Assembly: GCA_002478225.1 (NCBI GenBank)
Contig: DLMV01000075.1
Location: 13,943-44,107, forward strand
Direction of reading: 5' to 3'
DNA from: Deltaproteobacteria bacterium UBA7527
GTDB lineage: Bacteria > Desulfobacterota > Syntrophorhabdia > Syntrophorhabdales > Syntrophorhabdaceae
Length of the DNA stretch: 30,165 nt
Position numbers and translations under genes: made by a program. The number at the start of each line of letters is the position of its first letter. The first letter of the stretch is position 1. Of this stretch, positions 7,721 to 16,243 are shown piece by piece. The notes under the pieces were generated by a model. It saw only the letters and a list, made by a program, of their open reading frames with translations. It did not search any database and was not told the origin of the DNA.

Positions 7721-8161
7721 GTGTTAAGAAAAAGGATTTGTCGTATATTTGCTGTCGCGGCTCTTGTTTTTTTTGCAACTGCCTGTTCAGACCAAAGACA
7801 GGGCGGGACAACAGCGAAGGAGTATTATGAGAGGGCGTTCACGTTCGCCCAGGCCGGCAACATTCAGGAGGCGATCAACCTGTACACCCTCGCCGTTGAA
7901 AAGGACCCTGAATTTACTGATGCCTACTACAACCGGGGCGTCATGCATTTTTTTCTCAGGGAATATAAAGAAGCCATCGAGGATTTGAACAGGGTAATCG
8001 AAAAGAGTCCCGACCATGTCATGGCATACGCGAGCAGGGGCTCTATATACGACAAGATCGGCGATGCCCAAAGGGCGCTGAGCGATTACCGCAAGGCAGC
8101 GCAGCTTGGGGACAAGGATGTGCAGGAACACCTGCGGTCAAAGGGGATATCCTGGCAATAA
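7721..8161 (+). CDS. TPR-repeat lipoprotein
   Basis: The 146-residue protein has a basic N terminus, a hydrophobic stretch and a lipobox ending at Cys22 (FFATAC), so it is an exported lipoprotein. From about residue 30 it carries three tetratricopeptide repeats, seen as AKEYYERAFTFAQAGNIQEA, AYYNRGVMHFFLREYKEA and AYASRGSIYDKIGDAQRA. TPR arrays are protein-binding scaffolds. The partner is unknown. The GTG start at 7721 has a good AAGGAG site and its own promoter. A two-way terminator follows about 80 bases downstream. Confidence 0.85.
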   Translation: MLRKRICRIFAVAALVFFATACSDQRQGGTTAKEYYERAFTFAQAGNIQEAINLYTLAVEKDPEFTDAYYNRGVMHFFLREYKEAIEDLNRVIEKSPDHVMAYASRGSIYDKIGDAQRALSDYRKAAQLGDKDVQEHLRSKGISWQ

Positions 8162-8168
8162 GATACAG

Positions 8169-8214
8169 CACTCGTTCCTTGTCGCTGGTTTGAACCAGCA
8201 TCGAGCAACGAGTG
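8169..8214. repeat. Two-tier inverted repeat (potential hairpin)
   Basis: Outer arms CACTCGTT (8169-8176) and AACGAGTG (8207-8214) pair perfectly, as do inner arms GCTGGTT (8184-8190) and AACCAGC (8193-8199), with a mismatched section between them. It sits just ahead of the terminator. It may be a REP-like element or part of the heptamer-repeat tract beside it. Confidence 0.45.
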
Positions 8215-8227
8215 TCCGGTATCGAGC
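8200..8227 (+). repeat. Degenerate heptamer tandem repeat (ATCGAGC words)
   Basis: The four 7-base units ATCGAGC, AACGAGT, GTCCGGT and ATCGAGC follow each other without gaps in the 3' region between two convergent genes. Confidence 0.45.
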
Positions 8228-8238
8228 GGCCAGCAAAG

Positions 8239-8271
8239 AAAAAGGGCTTAAGTTGACCTTAAGCCCTTTTT
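8239..8271. terminator. Bidirectional Rho-independent terminator
   Basis: A perfect 14-bp inverted repeat, AAAAAGGGCTTAAG (8239-8252) and CTTAAGCCCTTTTT (8258-8271), with a 5-nt loop ends in a T run on both strands. It lies between the convergent TPR lipoprotein and symporter genes and should stop transcription from both sides. Confidence 0.85.
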
Positions 8272-8287
8272 AATTCTGATGCCCCAG

Positions 8288-9859
8288 CTATGTCTTCGCG
8301 GGAAACAGTTTATCGAGAAGTTCCTTTGAAGGCGGTTTTGTTATCGCGCTCACAAGAAAATAGAGGATGCCACAGCCAATTATCAGATACCATTCAAAGG
8401 TACCCATGCCGAGCTGCCTTTTGACGAGCACTGCCCAGCCGCCATAGATGCTGAAACCCGTCCCGTAGAGTACGGTAAAGAGGGCGCCCCACTTCGTTGC
8501 GCCCTTCCAGTAATAGGACACGGCGGTCACGAAGAAGAAGATGGCGCCGAGACCCATTGCCGCGAGTCCCATGAAGATGGAGAGAAGCGGCGGCGGGTTG
8601 ACCAGGGTCCAGTAGAAAGGCAGGAAGAGGAAAAGGGCGATGAGGAAATATCCGAGATAGAGCATCGACTTGTCAGATACCTTGGGCCACCACAGCTTGA
8701 CAATGTCGCGGGTGATGTTGGCGCTCATGATGAAGACCATTCCGGCAAGGGTCGAAAGGGCTGCTGCAAAAAGACCCATCGTATAGAGGGTCATCATGGG
8801 TACACCGCCGACCGCGTATGCAAGCGCCGGTGCCGCAAGGTCTGCGCCCCAGGGCTTTACTTTGAGGAGGTTCGGGCCATAGATCATCCTTGCAACAAGG
8901 CCGTTCGAAGAGCAGTCGAGCATGATGGGGATGCCGGCAATGATAAAGACCATAACAAGGAGCGTCCAATAGCCCTTCTTCGTCAGTTTGCCCATGCCGA
9001 GGAACCGGCTCACATTATGCGGGAACCCTATGGCCATGGTGAAGAACAGGACCGGCGTTGCGAGGATGCCGACAAGGCTTGAGAAAAGCTGGGTCGGGCC
9101 GACCTGCGGAAGCTCAGGCCTCATGAGCTTTATAAGCGCAGGGCCCACCTTCGGCTCCATATAGAGCTTCGATGATATTTCATAGAACCCGCCTGCCCAA
9201 ATGATAGCCCATACGCCCAGAAGGGCACCGACGAAACCGAGGAACGCCCCCTGGAATGCCATTGACCATTGCGTTCCAACATATCCGCCAAGGACCATAT
9301 AGAGCCAAGCGATGAAGATGGAAAGAAGGAGGCACCACAGCGGCGGGAGACCGGTCGTCGCGTACCAGACGCCGCCGGCCGCTTTCAACTGTCCCACGGA
9401 ATACATAAAAAGAAAATAGAGCATGCAGATAGCGATAACGGTCTGAAGCATCTTGCTCTCGAAGCGCCGCCCTATTGTTTCAGGCAGTGTTGCCGCTCCG
9501 AGCTTTGCAGAGAACTCCCTTGTCTTCAGGGCGGCAAGCCAGCAGCAGGGGACGAGCCCGAGGAGGCTCCAGATGCCTGCGAACCACATCCCGCAGAACC
9601 CGACCGCATAAACAATGCCGGTACTGCCGCAGAATGCCCAGCCGGAGAGATAGGATGCCGCAAGGGCGCAGCCGGTGATCGCAGGACCGATATCGCGCTT
9701 ACCGACAAGGTATTCATCAAAAGAACCCTTGGCCATCTTTCTCTTGCTGAGTATCCCGAGCAAGATGGAAATAAAGAGGAGAACCGCGACGCCTATAATG
9801 GCCGCTATTGTTGTTGCTGGTGTTGGCTTTATCCATTCAAGATATGTTATCGGACTCAT
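8288..9859 (-). CDS. Sodium:solute symporter (SSS family)
   Basis: This protein of about 523 residues has roughly 13 hydrophobic membrane segments and the SSS hallmarks near the N terminus: SFDEYLVGKRDIGP, followed by ALAASYLSGWAFCGSTGIVYAVG, and GFPHNVSRFLGM in the middle. Such transporters use the sodium gradient to import organic solutes such as carboxylates, amino acids or sugars; the solute cannot be named. The ATG at 9859 follows GGGGGTGGAAAGA and overlaps the stop of the small membrane protein upstream as ATGA. That makes it a better start than the in-frame codon at 9943, which would run through that gene. Transcription comes from a promoter near 10199. Confidence 0.88.
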   Translation of the reverse strand: MSPITYLEWIKPTPATTIAAIIGVAVLLFISILLGILSKRKMAKGSFDEYLVGKRDIGPAITGCALAASYLSGWAFCGSTGIVYAVGFCGMWFAGIWSLLGLVPCCWLAALKTREFSAKLGAATLPETIGRRFESKMLQTVIAICMLYFLFMYSVGQLKAAGGVWYATTGLPPLWCLLLSIFIAWLYMVLGGYVGTQWSMAFQGAFLGFVGALLGVWAIIWAGGFYEISSKLYMEPKVGPALIKLMRPELPQVGPTQLFSSLVGILATPVLFFTMAIGFPHNVSRFLGMGKLTKKGYWTLLVMVFIIAGIPIMLDCSSNGLVARMIYGPNLLKVKPWGADLAAPALAYAVGGVPMMTLYTMGLFAAALSTLAGMVFIMSANITRDIVKLWWPKVSDKSMLYLGYFLIALFLFLPFYWTLVNPPPLLSIFMGLAAMGLGAIFFFVTAVSYYWKGATKWGALFTVLYGTGFSIYGGWAVLVKRQLGMGTFEWYLIIGCGILYFLVSAITKPPSKELLDKLFPAKT

Positions 9860-10011
9860 TCTTTCCACCCCCTTGTTATGATCCACGTCCCTATGAATGT
9901 CATAAGGAAAAGACCAATGATCAGAGCCCACCAGACATACCATGGAGCCAGGAGCACTGATGGGTCAGGCAATGTGACGGCAGGTGGTACTGGTACTTGT
10001 GTTGGTTGCAT
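9856..10011 (-). CDS. Small single-span membrane protein coupled to the SSS symporter
   Basis: This 51-residue protein has a Pro-rich N terminus (residues 1-19), one membrane segment from about Trp24 to Ile44 with several aromatic residues, and a short TRGWKE tail. A strong AAGGAGGG ribosome-binding site lies 6 nt before the ATG at 10011. Its stop overlaps the symporter start as ATGA, so the two are made together and probably form a complex. I believe short accessory proteins like this are known next to SSS transporters in related bacteria, but I cannot confirm that here. The frame stays open to 10071, but the ribosome-binding site fixes the start. Confidence 0.75.
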   Translation of the reverse strand: MQPTQVPVPPAVTLPDPSVLLAPWYVWWALIIGLFLMTFIGTWIITRGWKE

Positions 10012-10176
10012 AAATAACCCTCCTTGATCTTTTATTGAAGGTAGCTGTGTAGAACTTTCACCCCCTTTCAAATATTTTTAATTAAAAACAATAAACGAAT
10101 GACTCTGCAGACAAGATGAAGTTGCGTGTTGAATTGTATACGTTTTAAACCCCCGTCCCCCTTGTCTTTTCTAATA
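10012..10176 (-). other. Long 5' leader of the symporter operon
   Basis: If the promoter at 10177-10204 is used, about 160 nt of untranslated leader precede the small membrane protein. On the minus strand the leader holds two G-rich blocks (GGGGGACGGGGG near 10150 and AAAGGGGGTGAAAG near 10066) and the AAGGAGGG ribosome-binding site. The second block could start a 9-codon leader peptide on a GTG. No known riboswitch or terminator hairpin is recognised. Confidence 0.3.
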
Positions 10177-10204
10177 ATGATAGTGTTCTATGAGAAAATG
10201 TCAA
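10177..10204 (-). promoter_or_regulatory. Sigma-70 type promoter of the symporter operon
   Basis: On the minus strand a consensus -35 TTGACA (10199-10204) and -10 TATCAT (10177-10182) are separated by 16 bp. No sigma-54 motif is present. Confidence 0.6.
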
Positions 10205-10350
10205 GGAAAAAATCTACTGCGTTTTGTAACTTGTTTCACAAAAACCGGATCGTTCAATATATCGGGCAGATAAAAAACAACGTACTACAATAAAAGGAAC
10301 GTCCATGAAGCGGCAACCCATGCCTGGTTCATTCAACAGCAGCGCCCGCC

Positions 10351-10378
10351 GCCGAACACCGAACGCATCACGCCGAAC
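10351..10378 (+). repeat. Degenerate heptamer tandem repeat (GCCGAAC words)
   Basis: The units GCCGAAC, ACCGAAC, GCATCAC and GCCGAAC follow one another with exact 7-base spacing, three of them sharing CCGAAC. It lies just downstream of smc. Confidence 0.5.
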
Positions 10379-10393
10379 GGTCTTCCTTGCGAT

Positions 10394-10421
10394 CCCGATA
10401 TACGAACTACGATATATGATG
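10394..10421 (+). repeat. Degenerate heptamer tandem repeat (TACGAAC words)
   Basis: The units CCCGATA, TACGAAC, TACGATA and TATGATG follow one another at 7-base spacing and reach to within 5 bases of the smc stop codon. Confidence 0.4.
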
Positions 10422-10425
10422 TATT

Positions 10426-13400
10426 TCACAGCCGGACGGAGACCGTCTTGGATATGCCCTCTTCTTCCATGGTGATCCCGTATAAAGCGGTTGAGGACTC
10501 CATGGTGATCCTGTTGTGGGTGATGAAGATGATCTGTGTTTTTGCGCTCATGCCCCTGATGATCTCAATGAGCGATGAAAGGTTGGCGTCATCGAGGGGG
10601 GCGTCGATCTCATCCATGAGGGCAAAAGGGCTTGGTTTTGTATCCATAATGGACAAGAGGAGCGCAAGGGATATAAGCGCTTTCTCGCCACCGGAGAGAA
10701 GCTCCATGCGTATGACCTTTTTTCCTGCCGGCTGGACGTACATATCTATTCCGCCGTTCTCCTGGTTGACAGAAAGATAGCCCTTCCCTCCCTTGAACAG
10801 CATCTCGGTAAATTTCTTAAAGGAGTCATTTATCTTTTCGAAGGTTTCGGCGAAGAGCTCTTTCGATAAGTGGTCTATCTTGATGATTGTCTTCTTCAGG
10901 GAATCCATCGCATTTTTCAGGTCTTCTTTCTGTTGTTCAAGGAAGGCTACCCGCTCCTTCAGTTCGAGGTATTCTTTCTCTGCGCGGAAGTTGATCTCTC
11001 CCATATCGTCGATTTCCCTTGAGATGGTATCCCTTTCTTCTTCGATGTGAGGATTGGGTTGCAGCGTAACGCTTTCCGGGTCTTCTATGTGATAGACGTT
11101 AATCAGCCTCTCCGCTATCTGGTCTTTCTTTTCGGTAAGGATCGCCAAATCCCTGTCCGAGCCTTCGCGTTTTGACCTGATCTTGTCGATAGCTTTATTG
11201 ACAGCATCTATCTTTTCCTGTATGGCGTGTTTTTCCACGTGGAGATTGCCGAGGGATGTTTTTAGCTCTTCAAGCCTCGCGAGATATTTCTCGGAATCTG
11301 CCCTCAGGTCCTCGTACTCCTTTTCAAATACCGCTATCTTTCTTGCGCATTCCCCGATCGACGCGCCAAGCTGCTCCATTGCCTTTTCCTTGTTCAGGAT
11401 ATCGTCGGCAATGTTTTGTATCGCCCCGCTTCTTCGTTCTATGTTCTCGTGGATCGCCTGCAGCGCATTCCGCTTGCGTTCAAGGTTGATCGTCATCTCG
11501 TGCCACGCAGAGAGCGAATCCTCGTAGTACTGCTTGACCGTGCCGAGCTCGTCCCTGAGCAGCGCCATGCCGGATTCGATAGCCGCCCTCTCCTCTTCCT
11601 GCAGCGCCTTTTCATGGAGGAGCTGTTCGAGGGATGTCTGGGACGGATCATCGAAGAGGTCGAGGCTTACAGATAGTTCCTGTAGTTTTTCGGCAGCCGT
11701 TTTCAGTTCAGCCTCTGCCATTATCGCCTCTTTTTCAACATCACTGGCTTCTCTTTCCTTCTCTTCCCTGAGCCTTTTCCGCTCGAGGAAGGTGTTTGTC
11801 CAGGCATCATATTGGTCCTGAAGGCCCTTTAAAGAGAGACTCTGTTCCCGGAGGGTGACCGCCAGATCTTTTAATTCCTTCTCGAGCCGGATCTTTTCTT
11901 TGAACTTTTTAAGGTCGACCCTCTTCTCGTCCTTCTCCTTGATGATAAAGCCCCGCGAGTCGACAAAAACAGTGTCGTTCATGAAGACGCCTTCTTCGCC
12001 CTGTTCAATGCGGAGAAGAGCGTCCTGTACGGTCTCAATCCACTGTGCGTTTATCTCGACCTCTGCGCCGTTTAGCTTGAATATGCCCTGCCGTGGAAAG
12101 AAGACATAGTTTCCCTCGCCATTTTCTACAGCCTCTGCAATGCCTGCGAGGTCGCTTGCTGTCAGCACATGATATTCGAGTTCGTTGGCAAAGAACTTTT
12201 CCAGCGCCCTTTCCCTCCCCTCGGCGACCCTGATAAGGTCGATCAGCTTCCTTGCGTCGGTTTCCGCGGGTGCCGCGGTCTGATCATAACCGCCAAGCTG
12301 CCCCAGGACCTCCTCCTTTGCCTGTTTTTCGCCCTTGAGGCGCTCGATGGCATTCTTTGCCGCATCAAGGTCCCTGGCATAACGTTCGCATTCCGTCAGA
12401 GATTCCGCTTCCATAGATATGGCAGAGTCTTTTTCCTGGAGATGCACCTCCAGCGCCTTTTTAAGCGACCCGTGGCGGTTTTCTAATCCTGTCAACAACT
12501 CCCTTAGCCTTGCCTCTTCCTGTCTTCTCTTCTCTTCTCTTCTCTGCCTTTCCTGTATGGTGCGTTCGATCTCCGATATCTTATTTCTGGTGTCTGTCAA
12601 TGCGCTCATCGTTACGAAGAGCCTTGTCCTTTCGTCCTCGACCTTTTTCTCCTGTTCCTCTATCTTTCCCCTTAGGTCTTCGGTGGTCTCGCGAAGCCGG
12701 AGCTCTTCGCCCTCTTCTTTTGCCAATTCCACGTTGTGCGCCTGAACCTGCCGGTTCAGCTCCACGATATCGTTCCGATATGAGTCGATGCGCGACGTCA
12801 GGGCAGCCTTTTCTTCTGTCAGGGAAAGGCTTTGTTTCTCAAGCCTTTCTTTTTCCTCTCTGATATAGTCGATCTCGACGAGCCTCCCCTCCATGTCCTT
12901 TTCCAGGCCTTTTATGTCAAGCTCAAGCTGGCGTATGATGTTGTCGGTTAATGAAAATTCAGCATCCTTTGCCTCCAGTTCCTGTTTAAGCCTCTCCCTG
13001 CCCTCCTCTTCTTTCTGTATCTCCTGCTCGATCTCCTGCCGTCTTTCGATGATCTTCCCGATCCGCCTTGTTAATCGTGAATAGCCCTGCAGCAGGATGT
13101 GCCTGTCTATCTCGTGAAGCTTGTCGGCGAGCTCTTTGTATGCCTTCCATCTTTGCCACTCGCCCTCTGCCTTCTCGAAGGACTTCGTCACCTCGCTGTA
13201 GATATCCTCAACCCTGTCAAGGTTTGTGCTTACCTCGTCCATCCTTCCTATGGCTTCTCGCTTTTTCTCTTCAAATCTTGTGATCCCGCTTGCCTCTTCT
13301 ATAATGACCCTTCTCTCAAGGGGCTTCATCTGGGCGAAACTCTCGATCTTGCCCTGCTCAATGATCGCATAGGCGTTTGCGCCTATTCCTGTACCGAGGA

Positions 13401-13761
13401 ACGTATCGTGAACATCTTTAAGCCTTACAAGATCGCCGTTAAGGTAATATTCGTTAGTGCCGTCCCTGTAGATCCTTCTTTTTACGTTCAGCTCCCTGCT
13501 GCCGTCGGTGAGGTCAATGGAGACCTCCGCGATGTTGACCGGCCTTTTGCCGTTGCTCCCGTGGAAGATCACGTCGCCCATGTCCTTAACCCTCAGGGAT
13601 TTTGTGCCCCGCTCCCCGAGCGCCCAGACGATGGCGTCAACTATGTTGCTTTTTCCGCAACCGTTCGGCCCCACTATCGATGTGATTCCATCGCCGAACT
13701 GGAAGACGGTCCTGTTCAGGAATGATTTGAATCCGAAAAGTTCAAGCCTTAATAGTCTCAT
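10426..13761 (-). CDS. smc: SMC chromosome segregation ATPase
   Basis: The 1111-residue protein has the full SMC plan. An N-terminal ATP-binding half carries Walker A GPNGCGKSN (residues 31-39). A long coiled coil runs from about 170 to 490, a hinge domain lies at about 490-600, a second coiled coil returns, and the C-terminal half carries the signature LSGGEKALIS (from 1022) and Walker B FALMDEIDAPLDD (Asp1050, Glu1051). SMC dimers with ScpA and ScpB form the condensin that organises and separates chromosomes; scpAB are not in the window. The length is slightly under the usual 1150-1200. The ATG overlaps the gltX stop as ATGA, so the two share an operon. Confidence 0.96.
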   Translation of the reverse strand: MRLLRLELFGFKSFLNRTVFQFGDGITSIVGPNGCGKSNIVDAIVWALGERGTKSLRVKDMGDVIFHGSNGKRPVNIAEVSIDLTDGSRELNVKRRIYRDGTNEYYLNGDLVRLKDVHDTFLGTGIGANAYAIIEQGKIESFAQMKPLERRVIIEEASGITRFEEKKREAIGRMDEVSTNLDRVEDIYSEVTKSFEKAEGEWQRWKAYKELADKLHEIDRHILLQGYSRLTRRIGKIIERRQEIEQEIQKEEEGRERLKQELEAKDAEFSLTDNIIRQLELDIKGLEKDMEGRLVEIDYIREEKERLEKQSLSLTEEKAALTSRIDSYRNDIVELNRQVQAHNVELAKEEGEELRLRETTEDLRGKIEEQEKKVEDERTRLFVTMSALTDTRNKISEIERTIQERQRREEKRRQEEARLRELLTGLENRHGSLKKALEVHLQEKDSAISMEAESLTECERYARDLDAAKNAIERLKGEKQAKEEVLGQLGGYDQTAAPAETDARKLIDLIRVAEGRERALEKFFANELEYHVLTASDLAGIAEAVENGEGNYVFFPRQGIFKLNGAEVEINAQWIETVQDALLRIEQGEEGVFMNDTVFVDSRGFIIKEKDEKRVDLKKFKEKIRLEKELKDLAVTLREQSLSLKGLQDQYDAWTNTFLERKRLREEKEREASDVEKEAIMAEAELKTAAEKLQELSVSLDLFDDPSQTSLEQLLHEKALQEEERAAIESGMALLRDELGTVKQYYEDSLSAWHEMTINLERKRNALQAIHENIERRSGAIQNIADDILNKEKAMEQLGASIGECARKIAVFEKEYEDLRADSEKYLARLEELKTSLGNLHVEKHAIQEKIDAVNKAIDKIRSKREGSDRDLAILTEKKDQIAERLINVYHIEDPESVTLQPNPHIEEERDTISREIDDMGEINFRAEKEYLELKERVAFLEQQKEDLKNAMDSLKKTIIKIDHLSKELFAETFEKINDSFKKFTEMLFKGGKGYLSVNQENGGIDMYVQPAGKKVIRMELLSGGEKALISLALLLSIMDTKPSPFALMDEIDAPLDDANLSSLIEIIRGMSAKTQIIFITHNRITMESSTALYGITMEEEGISKTVSVRL

Positions 13762-15149
13762 AATATCGCTTCAATTGCCCTGCGCAATCTCTTCTCAACG
13801 TTTTCTCTGCCAAGGATGCTGATTACCTCAAAGATCCCGGGGCTCACGGTCCTGCCGCAAAGAGAAACCCTGATAGGCTGTACCACGTTCACAAGTTTAG
13901 TATTATGGTCCCGGGCGATATTTTCTATAAGCCTTTTCTGTTCGTCCCCATCGATCGACCGGAGACCCTTGAAGCCCTCTAAGAAATTCTCAAGTATAGG
14001 CTTTGTGGCGGGCGTCAGGAATTTTTGTTTCGCCGCTTCTTCATAGACCACATCATCATAAAAGAAAAATGCCGCCATCTGCGCCATCTCTTTCAGGGTC
14101 CTTGCCCTCTCTTTTAAATTGGCCACAATGGGCACGAGGATATCCCTGTTGCATATAGTTATGCCGAGCCCTTCAAGGAAAGGAATAAGCCTTTCCGCAG
14201 TATCTTCTTCAGAAAGCGTCTTGATGTAGTGGCTGTTTAGCCACATAAGCTTATCCATGTCGAAGATCGCCGGGGATTTGCCAACATTCATGAGATCAAA
14301 CTTTTCTATCAGATCTTCCCTTGAAAAGACCTCCTGGTTTCCATGGGCCCAGCCGAGCCTGGCGAGGTAATTCATGAGCGCTTCGGGCAGGAATCCGTCA
14401 TTTCTATATTCAAGGAGCGATGTGGCGCCATGGCGCTTGCTCAAACGCGCCCTGTCCTTGCCGTGTATTAGGGGCACATGGGCAAATTCAGGCATCGGGT
14501 AGCCGAGCGCCTTGTAGATGAGGATCTGCCGCGGGGTGTTGTTGATGTGGTCATCGCCCCGTATGATATGGGTGATGCCCATGAGCGCATCGTCGACCAC
14601 TACGGTAAAGTTATACGTAGGGGTATTGTCGCTTCTCAGGATAACAAGATCGTCGAGCTCTTCACACCGGAAGGCGATCGTTCCCCTGACAAGATCGTTG
14701 AAGCTTACCTCGCCGCTAAGGGGACTTTTGAACCGTATAACATAGGGCTTGCCGCTGTCCTGGACGTTTACATCCCTGCATGTCCTGTCGTAGGTTGGTT
14801 TTTTCCCCTCTTTGAACGCTGTCTTTCTCTTTTCCTCGAGCATTTCCGCTGTACAGTAGCATTTATAGGCACGACCTTCTCCGAGAAGCCGGTAGGCATG
14901 CTCCCGATAGATATCCACCCTCTCCTTCTGGAACAGGGGGCCTTCGTCCCACTGCACGCCAAGCCAGCTAAGCCCCTGGAGGATGTCTTGCACGTATGCC
15001 TCTTTCGACCGTTCGGTGTCGGTATCCTCGATCCTCAACACAAAGACGCCGCCTTTATGTTTTGAAAAGAGGTAATTAAAAAGCGCGGTCCGCGCCCCAC
15101 CAATATGGAGATTGCCTGTCGGGCTTGGCGCAAATCTTGTTTTGACCAA
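13758..15149 (-). CDS. gltX: Glutamyl-tRNA synthetase, copy 1
   Basis: This class I synthetase of 463 residues has the HIGH-type motif FAPSPTGNLHIGG at its start and the KMSKS-type motif ARLSKRHGA. A CYC...TCRD set resembles the zinc site of bacterial GluRS. It charges tRNA with glutamate and, in organisms without GlnRS, one GluRS usually also charges tRNA-Gln for amidation. The frame runs back to 15263, but a TTG at 15149 with an AGAGGG site 7 nt upstream and a promoter at 15180-15208 gives the expected beginning. It overlaps smc by ATGA. A second, diverged GluRS lies at 18999. Confidence 0.93.
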   Translation of the reverse strand: MVKTRFAPSPTGNLHIGGARTALFNYLFSKHKGGVFVLRIEDTDTERSKEAYVQDILQGLSWLGVQWDEGPLFQKERVDIYREHAYRLLGEGRAYKCYCTAEMLEEKRKTAFKEGKKPTYDRTCRDVNVQDSGKPYVIRFKSPLSGEVSFNDLVRGTIAFRCEELDDLVILRSDNTPTYNFTVVVDDALMGITHIIRGDDHINNTPRQILIYKALGYPMPEFAHVPLIHGKDRARLSKRHGATSLLEYRNDGFLPEALMNYLARLGWAHGNQEVFSREDLIEKFDLMNVGKSPAIFDMDKLMWLNSHYIKTLSEEDTAERLIPFLEGLGITICNRDILVPIVANLKERARTLKEMAQMAAFFFYDDVVYEEAAKQKFLTPATKPILENFLEGFKGLRSIDGDEQKRLIENIARDHNTKLVNVVQPIRVSLCGRTVSPGIFEVISILGRENVEKRLRRAIEAIL

Positions 15150-15179
15150 TAGGATTCCCTCTGAAGAAAGCTTGCAGTG

Positions 15180-15208
15180 ATTATAATGGAAAACGAGACT
15201 TTCATCAA
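15180..15208 (-). promoter_or_regulatory. Sigma-70 type promoter of the gltX-smc operon
   Basis: On the minus strand TTGATG (15203-15208) and a consensus TATAAT (15180-15185) are separated by 17 bp. The start of transcription near 15173 rules out the longer gltX reading frame and leaves a 24-nt leader with a ribosome-binding site. Confidence 0.6.
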
Positions 15209-15326
15209 TGAATTTTATTATGTGTAATTTCAAGCTGTTACGGGCACGAGAGGGGAACCGCACCTATCCGGCTGCAAGAAAGTTACATATAGAATATTTT
15301 TTAACAGATGGTGTATAATAATGGTG

Positions 15327-15932
15327 ATGAGCAACCCCTTCACGGAGCAGTTGTTCAAGGCCTGCGAACAGGGCAGCATTGAGAATGTGTTGCTCTTTAT
15401 AGACAAAGGCGCCGAGGTCAATGCCACGGACAGCAACGGCTCCACACCGCTCATGTATGCCGCCATGAACGGTTTCACCGATACCGCGAGGATCCTTATA
15501 GACAGCGGCGCCGATTGCAATATCAAAAACAAACAGGGGCTAACCGCCCTTACGTATGCCTGCTGGAACAAGCATGCAGGAATTATACGGCTTCTGACCT
15601 CAAGGGGCGTTGAAGTGAACGTGAAGGACTCGAACGGCGACACGCCCCTAATGCACTCCTGCAAGAACGGCCAGGTTGAGGCCGCAAATCTCCTCATAGG
15701 AAGCGGCGCGGACATAAATCTCCCTGACCGGCAGGGCGACACGCCCCTTATCTGCGCCGTTGCGGGGAAGTACGTGGGGATAGCAAACCTCCTCATCGCA
15801 AGGGGCGCAGACATTACCGCAAAGAACAATCACGGCAAGACCGCCATTGATATAGCCGCAGAAAAAGGACTTGCCCGTCTTGTTAATGACCTGAAGTTCA
15901 AACTGCAGGAGCTTCAAAGAAAACAGGCTTGA
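15327..15932 (+). CDS. Ankyrin-repeat protein
   Basis: This protein of about 201 residues consists of six ankyrin repeats of about 33 residues. They are recognised by the recurring NGSTPLMYAAMNG, QGLTALTYACWNK, NGDTPLMHSCKNG, QGDTPLICAVAGK and HGKTAIDIAAEKG blocks and by GADxN turns. There is no signal peptide, so it is probably cytoplasmic. Ankyrin repeats bind other proteins; the partner is unknown. Two in-frame ATGs exist (15321 and 15327). A consensus TATAAT at 15314-15319 ends 1 and 7 nt before them and there is no Shine-Dalgarno, which favours a leaderless start at 15327. The gene is divergent from gltX and stands alone. Confidence 0.85.
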   Translation: MSNPFTEQLFKACEQGSIENVLLFIDKGAEVNATDSNGSTPLMYAAMNGFTDTARILIDSGADCNIKNKQGLTALTYACWNKHAGIIRLLTSRGVEVNVKDSNGDTPLMHSCKNGQVEAANLLIGSGADINLPDRQGDTPLICAVAGKYVGIANLLIARGADITAKNNHGKTAIDIAAEKGLARLVNDLKFKLQELQRKQA

Positions 15933-16167
15933 CCTGATCCTTAATCCGGACAATGCGATCGCAACGCAGGACCAAGCAGCCGGCTTCTTGCGGCATGCAC
16001 CGGCTGACCGTCTTGCCCGCTCTTCGCGCATCACACAATATCCCAATGTCCCGCGCGCATAGTTGGGCGGCCCGTTTGCTCTTTTTTATTGAGACGGTGA
16101 AGAAGCGGCGCATTTTATGCCCGCAGAATGATTCTATGCAAAATAATGATATGAAAACAAATACTTA
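15933..16167. other. Intergenic region upstream of carD
   Basis: No gene is seen. An inverted repeat CAGCCGG (15977-15983) and CCGGCTG (16000-16006) with a 16-nt loop could form a weak hairpin. A GC-rich GGGCGGCCC followed by a T run near 16080 might end ankyrin-gene transcription, but neither is convincing. Confidence 0.35.
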
Positions 16168-16197
16168 TTGAATTCTTTTCTGTGTTTATAGTATAAT
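16168..16197 (+). promoter_or_regulatory. Sigma-70 type promoter of the carD operon
   Basis: TTGAAT (16168-16173) and a consensus TATAAT (16192-16197) are separated by 18 bp. The predicted transcript start near 16204 excludes the in-frame GTG at 16199 as the carD start. Confidence 0.55.
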
Positions 16198-16243
16198 AGT
16201 GGGACGAAAAACAGTAAAACAACAATCGTCGATTGGAGGCATG

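Larger units (their letters stand above)
10205..10425. other. Intergenic region between symporter promoter and smc end
   Basis: I see no gene here: the one open frame has no ribosome-binding site and no recognisable content. The only structure is the heptamer repeat blocks at 10351-10378 and 10394-10421. No clear terminator hairpin for smc was found. Confidence 0.5.

Noticed and set aside
9269..10027. 252-codon open frame on the plus strand opposite the symporter
   Set aside because: It is the antisense shadow of the symporter and its small partner, rich in charged residues with no motif.
10214..10429. 71-codon frame on the minus strand downstream of smc
   Set aside because: It lies over the heptamer repeats, has no ribosome-binding site and no recognisable protein features.
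12370..12395. TGGCAT and TCGCA pair resembling a sigma-54 promoter
   Set aside because: It is inside smc on the non-coding strand, the -12 part is poor and no suitable gene follows.
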